A DNA stretch of 64,000 nucleotides from Pseudopedobacter sp035496935. Its GTDB lineage: Bacteria; Bacteroidota; Bacteroidia; Sphingobacteriales; Sphingobacteriaceae. A program made the translations under genes and the position numbers. The number at the start of each line of letters is the position of its first letter. Positions within the stretch are counted from its first letter, which is position 1. Shown in pieces: positions 9,613 through 18,749 of this stretch. The stretch covers positions 397,836 through 461,835 of the forward strand of contig DATJED010000014.1 in assembly GCA_035496935.1 (NCBI GenBank), in the 5' to 3' direction. The notes beneath the pieces are model-generated. The model saw only the letters and a program-made list of their open reading frames with translations, was not told the DNA's origin and searched no databases.

Positions 9613-10851
9613 TTATTTTAGCACCTGCTTGGCAAGTGCTCCGGTACCATCGTTAGCTTCTGGCTTTAAACGAAGTGCTTTCATAACCATGTCATAAAGG
9701 TCTACAGTAGGGAAAGATTCGATTGTTAAATTCTTTTTAAACGCAGGTCCCCAAGCATAAAATGTAGCATGCATGTCTTTGATTTCGTAAGGATTAAATC
9801 CGTGTGAACCCTTTGGACTTTTAGAAAAAAGACCAGGCCATTTCGCCAAAAGAATAATATCTCCAATACGGTTATACTTGTCTTCTTTCATATCAAAATG
9901 TAATTCTTTTGGCAAGTCTTTTTGCAAATAAACTGTATAATAAGGGGATTTTTCAGCTTTCAATTTATTGTACAAAGGCATAATATCTTCACGCTCTTTT
10001 GCATGTACGCTTAGTAGCGCCCTATGGTCTACAACTACATACTTAGCAGTATCAATACTAGATGGGGTTTTTATAGGATGGTCCTGCTTAATACTGGTCA
10101 TTCCATGGTCAGACACGAAAACTACGTTTACAGGTAAACCACTTTCTTCAATAGCAACTTGTAGCTGTGCGATAAAAGAATCAATTTCTCCAACAGCTTC
10201 CTCGGTTTCCTTAGAATCGGGTCCAAAGCCATGGCCGGCATGGTCAGTTTCGTTATTGTAAACGGCGATAAAATGTGGGCGTACTTTTTCTGGGAGCGAA
10301 AGCCATTTTTTTATTATCTCCACACGCTCAGTCATTCCAATTCTTGGCTTTCCATATTCATAGTAATAACTATTTTGCATCCCATTAATCTTTTGTTTGG
10401 AGCCTATAAAACCAAGACTTGCAGTAACCATCCCTTGTTTTTCTGCGCTTATCCAAATTGGGTCGTTTTTTAACCAAGTGTTAGTACCATCTTTCAACTT
10501 TTTACGAACGGGGTCATAAAATGAGTTACCGATAATCCCATTATGTACTGGATATAAACCTGTTACTAATGAGTAGTGATTTGGACCTGTTGAAGAAGGG
10601 AAAACTGGGATCATAGAAGTTGCCTTTACGCCCTCGTTTGCTTGCTTTAACAAATTTTTTGCTTTATATTTTTCTGCGTAGTCATACCTGAAACCGTCTG
10701 CCGAGATAAAAATCATATACGGGCTTTTCATCTGTTCAGCAGTGTTCTCCCTTATTGGTTTGACCCTTTGTTTGGTTACTTCTTGGGCATCGCATTTGAA
10801 AATAAAGACTGTTAAAACAGCAATACTTGCAATTATTAATCTACGTATCAT
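9613..10851 (-). CDS. ENPP-type ectonucleotide pyrophosphatase/phosphodiesterase family protein
   Basis: A second, distinct type I phosphodiesterase (412 aa). A signal peptide occupies residues 1-22. Catalytic landmarks of the ENPP group are clear: Asp52 in FISADGFRYD, Thr88 in FPSSTGPNHYSLVTG, Asp and His in NNETDHAGHGFGP, Asp-His in FVSDHGMTS and His in GSHGFNP. The match to ENPP enzymes (F-P-S-x-T-x-P-N-H-Y) is closer than in the neighbour at 6.1-7.4 kb. Family members hydrolyse nucleotide pyrophosphates or phosphodiesters in an extracytoplasmic compartment. Its place among sulfatases and a GH2 suggests a role on the same substrate, but a nutrient-phosphorus role cannot be excluded. The GH2 gene ends 29 bases upstream. 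Confidence 0.88.
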   Translation of the reverse strand: MIRRLIIASIAVLTVFIFKCDAQEVTKQRVKPIRENTAEQMKSPYMIFISADGFRYDYAEKYKAKNLLKQANEGVKATSMIPVFPSSTGPNHYSLVTGLYPVHNGIIGNSFYDPVRKKLKDGTNTWLKNDPIWISAEKQGMVTASLGFIGSKQKINGMQNSYYYEYGKPRIGMTERVEIIKKWLSLPEKVRPHFIAVYNNETDHAGHGFGPDSKETEEAVGEIDSFIAQLQVAIEESGLPVNVVFVSDHGMTSIKQDHPIKTPSSIDTAKYVVVDHRALLSVHAKEREDIMPLYNKLKAEKSPYYTVYLQKDLPKELHFDMKEDKYNRIGDIILLAKWPGLFSKSPKGSHGFNPYEIKDMHATFYAWGPAFKKNLTIESFPTVDLYDMVMKALRLKPEANDGTGALAKQVLK

Positions 10852-10880
10852 AATCGTGTTTTTATATGAGTTTTTTTAAA

Positions 10881-13421
10881 TTATTTGACTTCAATTTTCA
10901 AACTTGAGGTTGCTAAACCTTCACCACTAGCTTCCAAAACAACGTTTCCAGGTTCTTCTGTAGCTTGTATTACTACCAAACATTTACTTTTAAAAGCTCT
11001 TCTCTTAGTCGAAGTGTAATCCGTTAAGTCTAAAGGATCGCCATTATCTGTTCCTTTAATTGTTCCTTTTCCGCTGATTTCGAATGATAAAAGTGGTGAA
11101 GCTTGCGGAACAGGAATCCCTTGTTCGTCGGTAATGGTTACCTCGCAAAGCAAAACATCTTTACCATCCGCAGTCATGCTTTTTTCTGCGGTGCTAATTT
11201 GGATTTTCGCAGGTTTTCCGGCAGTTTTTACAATTTCTTTGGCTACTAGTTTACTATTTTTAAACCCCGTCACTACCAGTTCCCCCGTCTGGTATGGAAT
11301 ATCCCAAACCAGTTGTTCGCCCAGATAAGGCTTTGTTCCTAAATCTTTACCGTTCAGTTGTAAGTTTACTTCATCACAATTTGTATAAACTACCATAGGA
11401 ATAATCACTCCTTCTTTTCCTGGATGTGTCCAATGAGGAAGCATGTGAACCATGGGCTTATCAGTCCACAGGCTTTGATATAAATAATAATGATCTTTAG
11501 GAAAGCCGCAAATATCAATTACCCCAAAATTTGCCATTCGGGATGGCCATTGGTTTGTTTCTCCCAGGTAATCATAAGCGGTCCATCTGAATTGCCCCAT
11601 TACATATGGGAGATCTAAAGTGCGTTGCCATGCTTTTCTGGCACTTGACCGTACCGTTGCGTTATCATAAGATGATTGATAAAACAGTTTGCCAGACCAT
11701 GGTTGGAGATTAGGGATGTCAATAAATTTAAAATCTTTATAGTATTGAGTCGTTTTTTCTTCTGGAAATACTTCTTCTTTGCTTAGGTCTTCTATTGGGA
11801 AAACTTTTTCTGCTAAACCGCCCATTTTACCGGCTTGTTTCGAGTTGATTTCCCACGGCGCAGGAAAATCCCTTCGCCTCCAATTGGTTTTAGTTCTATA
11901 AACACCTCTGGTTTGGTAAGTGTGGGGAACTTCCGTTCCAATCATTGGTACATTGGGAAACGCAGCGTGGTATCTTTCATAAACGCCTTTCTCTTCACCA
12001 TCGCCATTGAAACCTTTTATATCTAAATTAGTGATGGCTTCGTCGCCTTTCATCCCTCTTGTTGGATCCACACCGCCTTGAGTTACTGGTCTTCCAGGGT
12101 CAAGCTGATGAATCAAATCGATTAGTTTTGTTTGGGTTTCTACTGTGGGCTTCCTTACCTCGTTTCCTATTGACCACATAATAACCGACGGATGATTTCT
12201 ATCTCTTAAAACTAAATCTGTTAAATCTTTTTTCCACCATTCATTAAAGTAATTGCCATAATCATCTGCTGCCTTTGCAACTTCCCATCCATCAAAAGCT
12301 TCATCCATTACCATAATTCCAAGGCTATCACACATGTTAAAAAACTCAGGTGGAAAAGGATGATGGGATGTTCTAATGGCATTTGTTCCCATTAATTTCA
12401 GCTGTTTCAACCTACCCAGTAGTACTTCATCAGGTACGGCTACACCAAATAAGCCCGCGTCTTGGTGCAAACACACACCCTTTATTTTTGTGTTTTCTCC
12501 GTTAAGCTTAAAACCCCACTCGCCACTAAACTCTATTTTACGGATACCGAAATTTACCGAGTACTCGTCCACAACCTTCCCTTTTGCAGAGACCGAGAAT
12601 TTTACTTTGTATAAGTATGGAGATTCAATGGACCACAACTTTGCCGATGCAATATCGAAGACCTGATTTTGAGAATTTTTTCCTGATTTTAAATTGACAT
12701 TCTTCGAAGTAGACTTAACTAGTCGCCCCTCGGCGTTAAGAATATCTATCTTTAATGTCGCAAAAGTTGTAACCGCTTGCGTGTTTATAACATTTAGATT
12801 GATACTAACTTTTGCATTTTTTGCATCTACGTCAGACTGTATCTGTAAATCTCTATCATTAACATAAATAGCATTGGTTACTTTGAGCCATACATGCCTA
12901 TAAATGCCAGAACCAGTGTACCAACGCCCAGTCAAAGGTTTAGAGTGGTCAACTTTCACGGTAATTACATTTTCTCCTTTTTTCAGATACTTGTTTAGTT
13001 GATATGTAAAACCTATATAACCGTTTGGCCTTTTACCTAAGAAATTTCCGTTAATCCAAACTTCACTGTTTAAATAAACGCCATCAAAAACTATAGAGAT
13101 TTGCTTTTTTAGTTGTTCATCCGTAATGTTAAATTTCTTTTGATAATAACCAATACCAGCCGGAAGATATCCAGATTGCCAGTCGCCGTTGGTTTCACTA
13201 TAACTACCCTCAATGCTCCAATCGTGAGGAAGATTTATGTTTCGCCATACCAAGCTTTCGGGCTTAGATTTTATTTTGGACTCGTCCGGATTAAGAATGA
13301 ATTTCCAATCTTTATCGAAATTGAGCAATTGCCTTGTTTCCGTAGATTTAACTTTTGGCTGTGCCTTAGCGGAAAGCGCAACCAGTTCTAAACACAAGAA
13401 AAACGCAAGTAAAAATCTCAT
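10881..13421 (-). CDS. GH2 beta-galactosidase-like glycosidase with C-terminal DUF4982 and Ig-like domains
   Basis: Exo-acting retaining glycosidase of family GH2, 846 aa, with a signal peptide (1-20). Domain order is the N-terminal sugar-binding jelly roll (about 45-200), an immunoglobulin-like GH2 domain (about 205-305), a TIM barrel (about 305-600), then DUF4982 and a bacterial Ig-like domain (about 690-846). The general acid/base is Glu near 418 in WSIGNEVRKP and the nucleophile Glu near 497 in IGTEVPHTY. The architecture is typical of Bacteroidota beta-galactosidases; beta-glucuronidase or mannosidase activity is less likely but not excluded. Sulfatase genes flank it, so it probably releases galactose after desulfation. 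It is one of three unlike GH2 enzymes here. Confidence 0.92.
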   Translation of the reverse strand: MRFLLAFFLCLELVALSAKAQPKVKSTETRQLLNFDKDWKFILNPDESKIKSKPESLVWRNINLPHDWSIEGSYSETNGDWQSGYLPAGIGYYQKKFNITDEQLKKQISIVFDGVYLNSEVWINGNFLGKRPNGYIGFTYQLNKYLKKGENVITVKVDHSKPLTGRWYTGSGIYRHVWLKVTNAIYVNDRDLQIQSDVDAKNAKVSINLNVINTQAVTTFATLKIDILNAEGRLVKSTSKNVNLKSGKNSQNQVFDIASAKLWSIESPYLYKVKFSVSAKGKVVDEYSVNFGIRKIEFSGEWGFKLNGENTKIKGVCLHQDAGLFGVAVPDEVLLGRLKQLKLMGTNAIRTSHHPFPPEFFNMCDSLGIMVMDEAFDGWEVAKAADDYGNYFNEWWKKDLTDLVLRDRNHPSVIMWSIGNEVRKPTVETQTKLIDLIHQLDPGRPVTQGGVDPTRGMKGDEAITNLDIKGFNGDGEEKGVYERYHAAFPNVPMIGTEVPHTYQTRGVYRTKTNWRRRDFPAPWEINSKQAGKMGGLAEKVFPIEDLSKEEVFPEEKTTQYYKDFKFIDIPNLQPWSGKLFYQSSYDNATVRSSARKAWQRTLDLPYVMGQFRWTAYDYLGETNQWPSRMANFGVIDICGFPKDHYYLYQSLWTDKPMVHMLPHWTHPGKEGVIIPMVVYTNCDEVNLQLNGKDLGTKPYLGEQLVWDIPYQTGELVVTGFKNSKLVAKEIVKTAGKPAKIQISTAEKSMTADGKDVLLCEVTITDEQGIPVPQASPLLSFEISGKGTIKGTDNGDPLDLTDYTSTKRRAFKSKCLVVIQATEEPGNVVLEASGEGLATSSLKIEVK

Positions 13422-13442
13422 AGAAAAATCTCCAATTATTCT

Positions 13443-14945
13443 TTATTCGTCAACATCATCGCCTTTCGGCTTGATTGGTTTATTTTTAACTTGTTCTTTT
13501 CCGTAATGGGGATTTGGCTCATACGCCAGTTTCGCATCGGTTTTTTTAATCCACGCTAATAACTCTGCAAGCAACTCATCTCTTTTTGGCTTATTAATAT
13601 TGGCCATATTTTTTTGCTCGCTCACATCATTTTTCAAATTAAACAGCTCAACCGCTTTATTTGTGTCAATGTTTTTCAGTCCTCCATCTAAGGCCCATTC
13701 CTCATGGTAAAGCATTAATTTCCAATCACCTTTTCTAATGGTGGTTACCGGTCTTGATCTAAATTTATTATCTCTAGAACCTGGGTCTGGTCCATCTAAA
13801 TACCCAGGGAAATGCCAGAAAATAGATTTACGCTCCAATTGATCACCGCCCTTAAAAAGCTTTACCAAACTTTCTCCATCTAAGATGTTTCCAGCTTTAT
13901 TTTTTCTTCCAGCAACATCAATAAATGTTGGATAAAGATCAACGTTGATAATTGGTACGTTGTTTTGCGTTCCCGGTTTAATAACTCCCGGCCAACGAGC
14001 AATAAAAGGTTCTCTAATTCCACCGTCGTAGTACATTCCTTTAAAACCTCTTAATGGGGTTTGTGGAGATTGTGGAAGTCCGCCGTTATCCGATGTAAAT
14101 ATTACCAGCGTATTGCTATCCAATCCTAAATCTTTGATTTTCTTCAACAGAATACCCACACCATCATCCATTTGACCATTCATTGATGCGTATTTTTTGT
14201 TGCTTTGAAACTTTCCTGTTGGTCTATCCTTAAACTTCTCAACCATTTCTTCCCTAGCTTGAATAGGCATGTGGGTTGCGTGGTGCGAAACGTATAGAAA
14301 AAATGGTTTATCCTTATTGTTCTCTATAAACTCGCAAGCGCCGTTTGTTATCCTGTAAATCCATTTTGGATCGTTGGTTTTCGCCATCTCTTCTTTCGAA
14401 GGAACGCTGTAAGCACTATCAACATCAAAACCTTGGTCGGCAGGCATGGTATTGCTTTTTTCGCTACCTAAATGCCATTTCCCAAACATTGCAGTTTTAT
14501 AACCCGCATCTCGCATTGCTTCTGCAACGGTATAAATATCCGGTCTTAACTTGCTGGTATTTGGGATCGGTATGGTTCTCATCTGGTTAATGGGTCCTCT
14601 CTCTGTATTATACACGGCGTAAATTCCGTGGCGAGGTGTGTATTCTCCGGAGATTAGACAGGCCCGACTTGGTGCACAGTTTCCGGCAGCAGCATAGGCA
14701 TTGTTGAAAATCATTCCCTGTTTTGCAAGGGCGTTTATATTTGGTGTTTCATAAAAATCGGACCCGGTGAAACCTGCATCTTTATAACCCATATCGTCTA
14801 TAAGGATTAAAACTACGTTTGGCTTTTTGGTTTGCGCACCTGACTGAAATGCTACGACAAACATTATTGCAATAAAGAAAGCTATTGGTAAGCTTAAACG
14901 CGTCCGACTGATTTGCGCTATTATTATATTTACTTGCTTTTTCAT
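13443..14945 (-). CDS. Secreted sulfatase (S1 type), 500 aa
   Basis: Formylglycine sulfatase with an unusually long N-terminal leader: a hydrophilic start, then a hydrophobic segment (about 17-33) ending SGAQ near 38. The active-site motif is CAPSR with Cys90, followed by ACLISGEYTPRHGIYAV. Metal ligands are in LIDDMGY (about 48-54), and GKWHLG (near 153-158) and FTSDNGG (near 275) are conserved. The longer substrate-side loops differ from the CSPTR-type enzymes of this locus, suggesting a different sulfate position. It lies 21 bases upstream of the GH2 gene start, so the two are likely translated from one message. The shorter internal Met near the hydrophobic segment (MFVVAF) would leave too short a signal, so the long start is kept. 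Confidence 0.93.
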   Translation of the reverse strand: MKKQVNIIIAQISRTRLSLPIAFFIAIMFVVAFQSGAQTKKPNVVLILIDDMGYKDAGFTGSDFYETPNINALAKQGMIFNNAYAAAGNCAPSRACLISGEYTPRHGIYAVYNTERGPINQMRTIPIPNTSKLRPDIYTVAEAMRDAGYKTAMFGKWHLGSEKSNTMPADQGFDVDSAYSVPSKEEMAKTNDPKWIYRITNGACEFIENNKDKPFFLYVSHHATHMPIQAREEMVEKFKDRPTGKFQSNKKYASMNGQMDDGVGILLKKIKDLGLDSNTLVIFTSDNGGLPQSPQTPLRGFKGMYYDGGIREPFIARWPGVIKPGTQNNVPIINVDLYPTFIDVAGRKNKAGNILDGESLVKLFKGGDQLERKSIFWHFPGYLDGPDPGSRDNKFRSRPVTTIRKGDWKLMLYHEEWALDGGLKNIDTNKAVELFNLKNDVSEQKNMANINKPKRDELLAELLAWIKKTDAKLAYEPNPHYGKEQVKNKPIKPKGDDVDE

Positions 14946-15009
14946 GATTGAAAGATTATTTTTCCTTTAGTGTTATAGATAGTTTACAAGAATCCTATTT
15001 TGATACGTG

Positions 15010-17076
15010 TTAATTTAAAAATGCAGTTGCTGGAATGGTCTCCTTAGCTTTCCCCGAAGTACTCCATTTTAAATTAAGCGCTGTAGTTCCAGTAGAACCA
15101 CTCAGTTTGAAGTGGTGCAGCTTTATAGGATGCAGCCCAGCTTTCAGTTTCATCACCGCTGTTTTCTCTTCGCCAGCTGTGTAATTATAATCCTCGTCTA
15201 TAACAGAAACATCGTGAATTCTTAGGAACGCTTTGTTCGCTGTAGTTAGGTAAAAAGTATATTCTCCATCGGTTGGAACATTAATATATCCTTCAAACTC
15301 CACCAAATTCCCTTTGTCTATAGTCGCATTAGGAGCGGTCACCTTTGTTTTTGCTATTGGCTTTAATTGCGCAGTTTGTGGAATCCAATGTTCATCAACA
15401 GCGAAGGCTTTCTTTATTAAACCTTTCTTAGATTTTTTGATGTCAACTGCAGGAACAAATGCATCATCATACGGCCTCTTCGCCTCTTCGTCTGGCTTAC
15501 GCATTTGCAAGATTCTATACTTCATCAGGGTTTGCAGGGAAGTTTCTGATTTTGCCAAATCATTAGCCTGTTTAGGATCTTTTAAAATGTTATAAATCTT
15601 AAAATCATCTGTAGCTGATTTCACCGCGTACCTAACTCCCACCATATCGCCCACTCTCAACATTTGCATTTGGCCACGCTTAATACCTCGATGATCTGGT
15701 TCAAACTCTCTATATTCTGAGGTACGGCTTGGGTGAACATACTCGACATAAATATTACTCGGCGTTTGTTTGCCTCTTCCTGTTAACGAAGGAATTAACG
15801 AAACACCATCAGACCTAACAGGTGCGTTAAACCCGGCTACTTCGGCAAAGGTTGGCATCCAATCGTAAGATATATTTGGCGTTTTAACTACAGTATTAGG
15901 TTTTATTTTACCTGGCCACCAAACGATGGTCGGTTCTCTTTCGCCACCTTCTAAAACATCTCTTTTGATACCATCGAAAGGGCCAAAGCTGTTAAAAAAA
16001 TCCGCTTCATAATCAACAAATGATTTCGGCAAATAAGATTCTTTAGATGGGCCGTTATCTGACGTAAAAACGACTAGCGTATTTTCGTCAATCTTTAAAT
16101 CCTTTAACAGCTGAATTAAGTCACCAATTTGATCATCAATTCTGTGGTTTACACTGGCAAATCTCTTGTAGGTATCTGGCCACGCAACTTCTGGCGTGTT
16201 TGGGTTCTGGTCATCGTCATAAGTGGCATTCGCATAAGCTGGGTAAACATAACTATCTGGCGTTCCAGAAGCTGTATTAATCATTTTACCTTTTTTTCCT
16301 AACCATTTCATCCCACCGTTTAACCCTCCGCCGGCCGGGTAAGCTTGTGTTGGCAGTTCTAAAACCGCATGTGGAGTATCATAAGCTAAATACATAAAAA
16401 AAGGTTTGTCTGCTTCGTCACCTTTTTGATGTTTAATGATGTAGTTTTTTGCCACCGCTGTAAATAAATCGCCGGTATAACATTTATCTAATCCCGAGCT
16501 CACCTCGGTATAATTTTCCCAAACATCCTTAGCGCCTCTATATAAACCTTCTTTTGGATAATGCTCATGTCCATCCCCGTGGCCGATATAACCATAGTAA
16601 TAATCAAATCCTCTTTTTAAAGGGTGTCCAAGCCAAAAGTCTGATTTATCTTTCCCTTGCAACCCCCATTTCCCTATGGCAGCGGTGGTGTAGCCCTGCG
16701 TTTTCAACATATTTGCCAAGGTATAATTATCCTCCAGGGCTTTATCAAATTGGTTGTCTCGCACATTTGCATGGCCTTGGCTTACCCCTAGTAAAATAGA
16801 AGCTCTTGACGGCGCACAAACTGGCGCTGCCGCATATTGTTGCGGTAAAATTGCACCTTCGGCCGCCATTTTATCAAGCATTGGTGTAATCATCCATGGT
16901 TCGCTTCGGTCGTTTTTCTCCCTTCTTTGGTTTTGAAAAAAGACACCAATGTCCCCATAACCCAAATCATCCATCAAAATAAAAATGATGTTGGGTTTAG
17001 TTTTCTGATTTGCTTTTTGAGCGAAGGAAACAGATGCTAGTAAGCAGATAAAAAATGATAAAATTGTTACTTTCAT
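15010..17076 (-). CDS. Sulfatase with C-terminal PA14-like domain, 688 aa
   Basis: Signal peptide 1-20, metal ligands in LMDDLGYGD (35-42), and formylglycine motif CAPSR with Cys87. The next residues, LLGVSQGHANVRDNQF, replace the common TGxYP pattern and mark a distinct sulfatase branch. The sulfatase part ends near residue 540. Residues about 575-688 look like a PA14 domain: a GYINVPTDGEYTFYL strand, a buried acidic pair (VIDEDYNY), LKAGLHPIKL and a final LNLKWS. PA14 domains often bind carbohydrate, so this may position the enzyme on polymer or long oligomers. It is transcribed between two other sulfatase genes with gaps of 41 and 64 bases. Substrate position is unknown. Confidence 0.93.
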   Translation of the reverse strand: MKVTILSFFICLLASVSFAQKANQKTKPNIIFILMDDLGYGDIGVFFQNQRREKNDRSEPWMITPMLDKMAAEGAILPQQYAAAPVCAPSRASILLGVSQGHANVRDNQFDKALEDNYTLANMLKTQGYTTAAIGKWGLQGKDKSDFWLGHPLKRGFDYYYGYIGHGDGHEHYPKEGLYRGAKDVWENYTEVSSGLDKCYTGDLFTAVAKNYIIKHQKGDEADKPFFMYLAYDTPHAVLELPTQAYPAGGGLNGGMKWLGKKGKMINTASGTPDSYVYPAYANATYDDDQNPNTPEVAWPDTYKRFASVNHRIDDQIGDLIQLLKDLKIDENTLVVFTSDNGPSKESYLPKSFVDYEADFFNSFGPFDGIKRDVLEGGEREPTIVWWPGKIKPNTVVKTPNISYDWMPTFAEVAGFNAPVRSDGVSLIPSLTGRGKQTPSNIYVEYVHPSRTSEYREFEPDHRGIKRGQMQMLRVGDMVGVRYAVKSATDDFKIYNILKDPKQANDLAKSETSLQTLMKYRILQMRKPDEEAKRPYDDAFVPAVDIKKSKKGLIKKAFAVDEHWIPQTAQLKPIAKTKVTAPNATIDKGNLVEFEGYINVPTDGEYTFYLTTANKAFLRIHDVSVIDEDYNYTAGEEKTAVMKLKAGLHPIKLHHFKLSGSTGTTALNLKWSTSGKAKETIPATAFLN

Positions 17077-17117
17077 TAGATCTAAAATTATTTGTAAAGC
17101 AAAGCCAATCGATTTTA

Positions 17118-18698
17118 TTAATTGATTTTGAATGTTCTAGAATTTGGGTTACGCTTTATTTGGTATAACAGGTTTTTAAGTGACTCAACCATTTCTGGAT
17201 GTTTGGTGGCTAGGTTCGTTTGTTCGCCAACATCCGTTCTGATATTGTAAAGTTGCGGTTCGGTGCTGTTTCCGGTTTCAATATCGGTATTTTTAAGATA
17301 TGGTTTCCCGCTTGACGGATCAATGTATTTCCAATCTCCTTTAATTATTGCTAACCCTTGGTTATGTGCAATAATGTGATCGCGTCCGACTTTATTTTTT
17401 CCCGTTAGTGTAGTCAACAATGAAAAACTATCCGGGGCATCTTGAGCCTCTAGCTTTTGTTGGCAGAGTTGCGCCATTGCAGCAAACAAATCAACTTGGC
17501 TAATCATCGCCGATGACTGCGTTCCAGCTTTTACTTTTCCGGGCCATTTTACAATAAAAGGAACACGGGTTCCGGCTTCAAACTTGCTGTATTTACCGCC
17601 TCTAAAATTTCCTGCAGGTGTATGTCCGTTCAACATCTCTACCGCTTTATCTTCATATCCGTCATCTACTACCGGTCCATTATCACTACTAAAAACAATA
17701 AGTGTATTGTCTGATAATTTTAGGCTATCAAGAATGTGAACAATTTGACCTACCGTCCAATCTAACTGTAAAATAGCATCGCCTCTAGCGCCTAAACCAC
17801 TTTTGCCGACAAACATTTTGTTAGGTGAGCGGGGTACATGAATATCACTGGATGGAAAGTAGATAAAAAACGGATTTCCTTGATTTTCAGAAATAAACTT
17901 CCTAGTCTCATCAATAAATATTGGGGCTAATTCTTCGTCTTTCCACCGGGCCGCGTTTCCGCCAGTCATGTAACCAATACGGCTTATCCCATTTACTATG
18001 GTTTGATCATGCCCATGAGAATACATCATTTTTAATTTTTCTGGATTGCTTTTTCCTGTCGGCTCATTTCCAACTGGATGGGTATAGCTTACCAACATTG
18101 AATCTTTTAGATCAAGGTTAAGCACATGATGATTTTTAACAAATACGGTTGGAACGCGGTCTAAAGTTGCCGGGATGATAAAGGAATAATCAAAACCCAA
18201 CTCTAAAGGCCCTGGACTAATGTAATGGTTCCAGTTTGGGCCCGGAGAATTGCCCAAACCTAAGTGCCACTTTCCTAAAACAGCGGTTTTGTAGTTAGCC
18301 AGTTTAAAAACATCAGCAATGCTTTTCTTTGTTGGATCAATTATTAATGAGGCATCGCCGGTGGCTATACCTGTATCTTCTCTGCGCCACGCGTATTGAC
18401 CGGTTAATAAAGAATAACGGGATGGTGTACAAGTAGCTGAGGTAGCATAACCATTCTTAAATAAAAGTCCATCGGCAGCTAGCTTATCAATATTTGGTGT
18501 TTTTACCTTTGTTGCGCCGTAGCATCCCACATCACCATAACCTAAATCATCAGCATAAATAAAAATAACGTTCGGTTTATCCTTATTTGTTTGTGCCGCC
18601 AGTTGGTTTGTAATTGATGGTGCCATCAAAAAAACCAACAGAAATATGATTCGGTTGCAATATCGCAGTGTTTGATTTGTTGACTTTAATATCTTCAT
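17118..18698 (-). CDS. Secreted sulfatase (S1 type), 526 aa
   Basis: The leader spans residues 1-35, with a hydrophobic core around 18-30 and a likely cut after LAAQ. IYADDLGYGD (48-57) supplies metal ligands; the formylglycine motif is CTPSR with Cys90 followed by YSLLTGQYAWRREDTGIA. A lysine and histidine set typical of the fold follows (GKWHLGLGN near 150, SSDNGP near 340). The insert TPAGNFRGGKYSKFEAGTR resembles arylsulfatase A-like enzymes. Its neighbours are the PA14 sulfatase and a HEAT-repeat sulfatase. The consecutive run of four sulfatase genes from 13.4 to 20.7 kb, interrupted by no other gene, suggests several distinct sulfate positions are removed stepwise. Exact specificity cannot be read here. 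Confidence 0.93.
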   Translation of the reverse strand: MKILKSTNQTLRYCNRIIFLLVFLMAPSITNQLAAQTNKDKPNVIFIYADDLGYGDVGCYGATKVKTPNIDKLAADGLLFKNGYATSATCTPSRYSLLTGQYAWRREDTGIATGDASLIIDPTKKSIADVFKLANYKTAVLGKWHLGLGNSPGPNWNHYISPGPLELGFDYSFIIPATLDRVPTVFVKNHHVLNLDLKDSMLVSYTHPVGNEPTGKSNPEKLKMMYSHGHDQTIVNGISRIGYMTGGNAARWKDEELAPIFIDETRKFISENQGNPFFIYFPSSDIHVPRSPNKMFVGKSGLGARGDAILQLDWTVGQIVHILDSLKLSDNTLIVFSSDNGPVVDDGYEDKAVEMLNGHTPAGNFRGGKYSKFEAGTRVPFIVKWPGKVKAGTQSSAMISQVDLFAAMAQLCQQKLEAQDAPDSFSLLTTLTGKNKVGRDHIIAHNQGLAIIKGDWKYIDPSSGKPYLKNTDIETGNSTEPQLYNIRTDVGEQTNLATKHPEMVESLKNLLYQIKRNPNSRTFKIN

Positions 18699-18749
18699 TT
18701 AATGTGTGCTTCTTATTGTTGTGTTTTAGTTTTTATAGCCGTTTTACTT

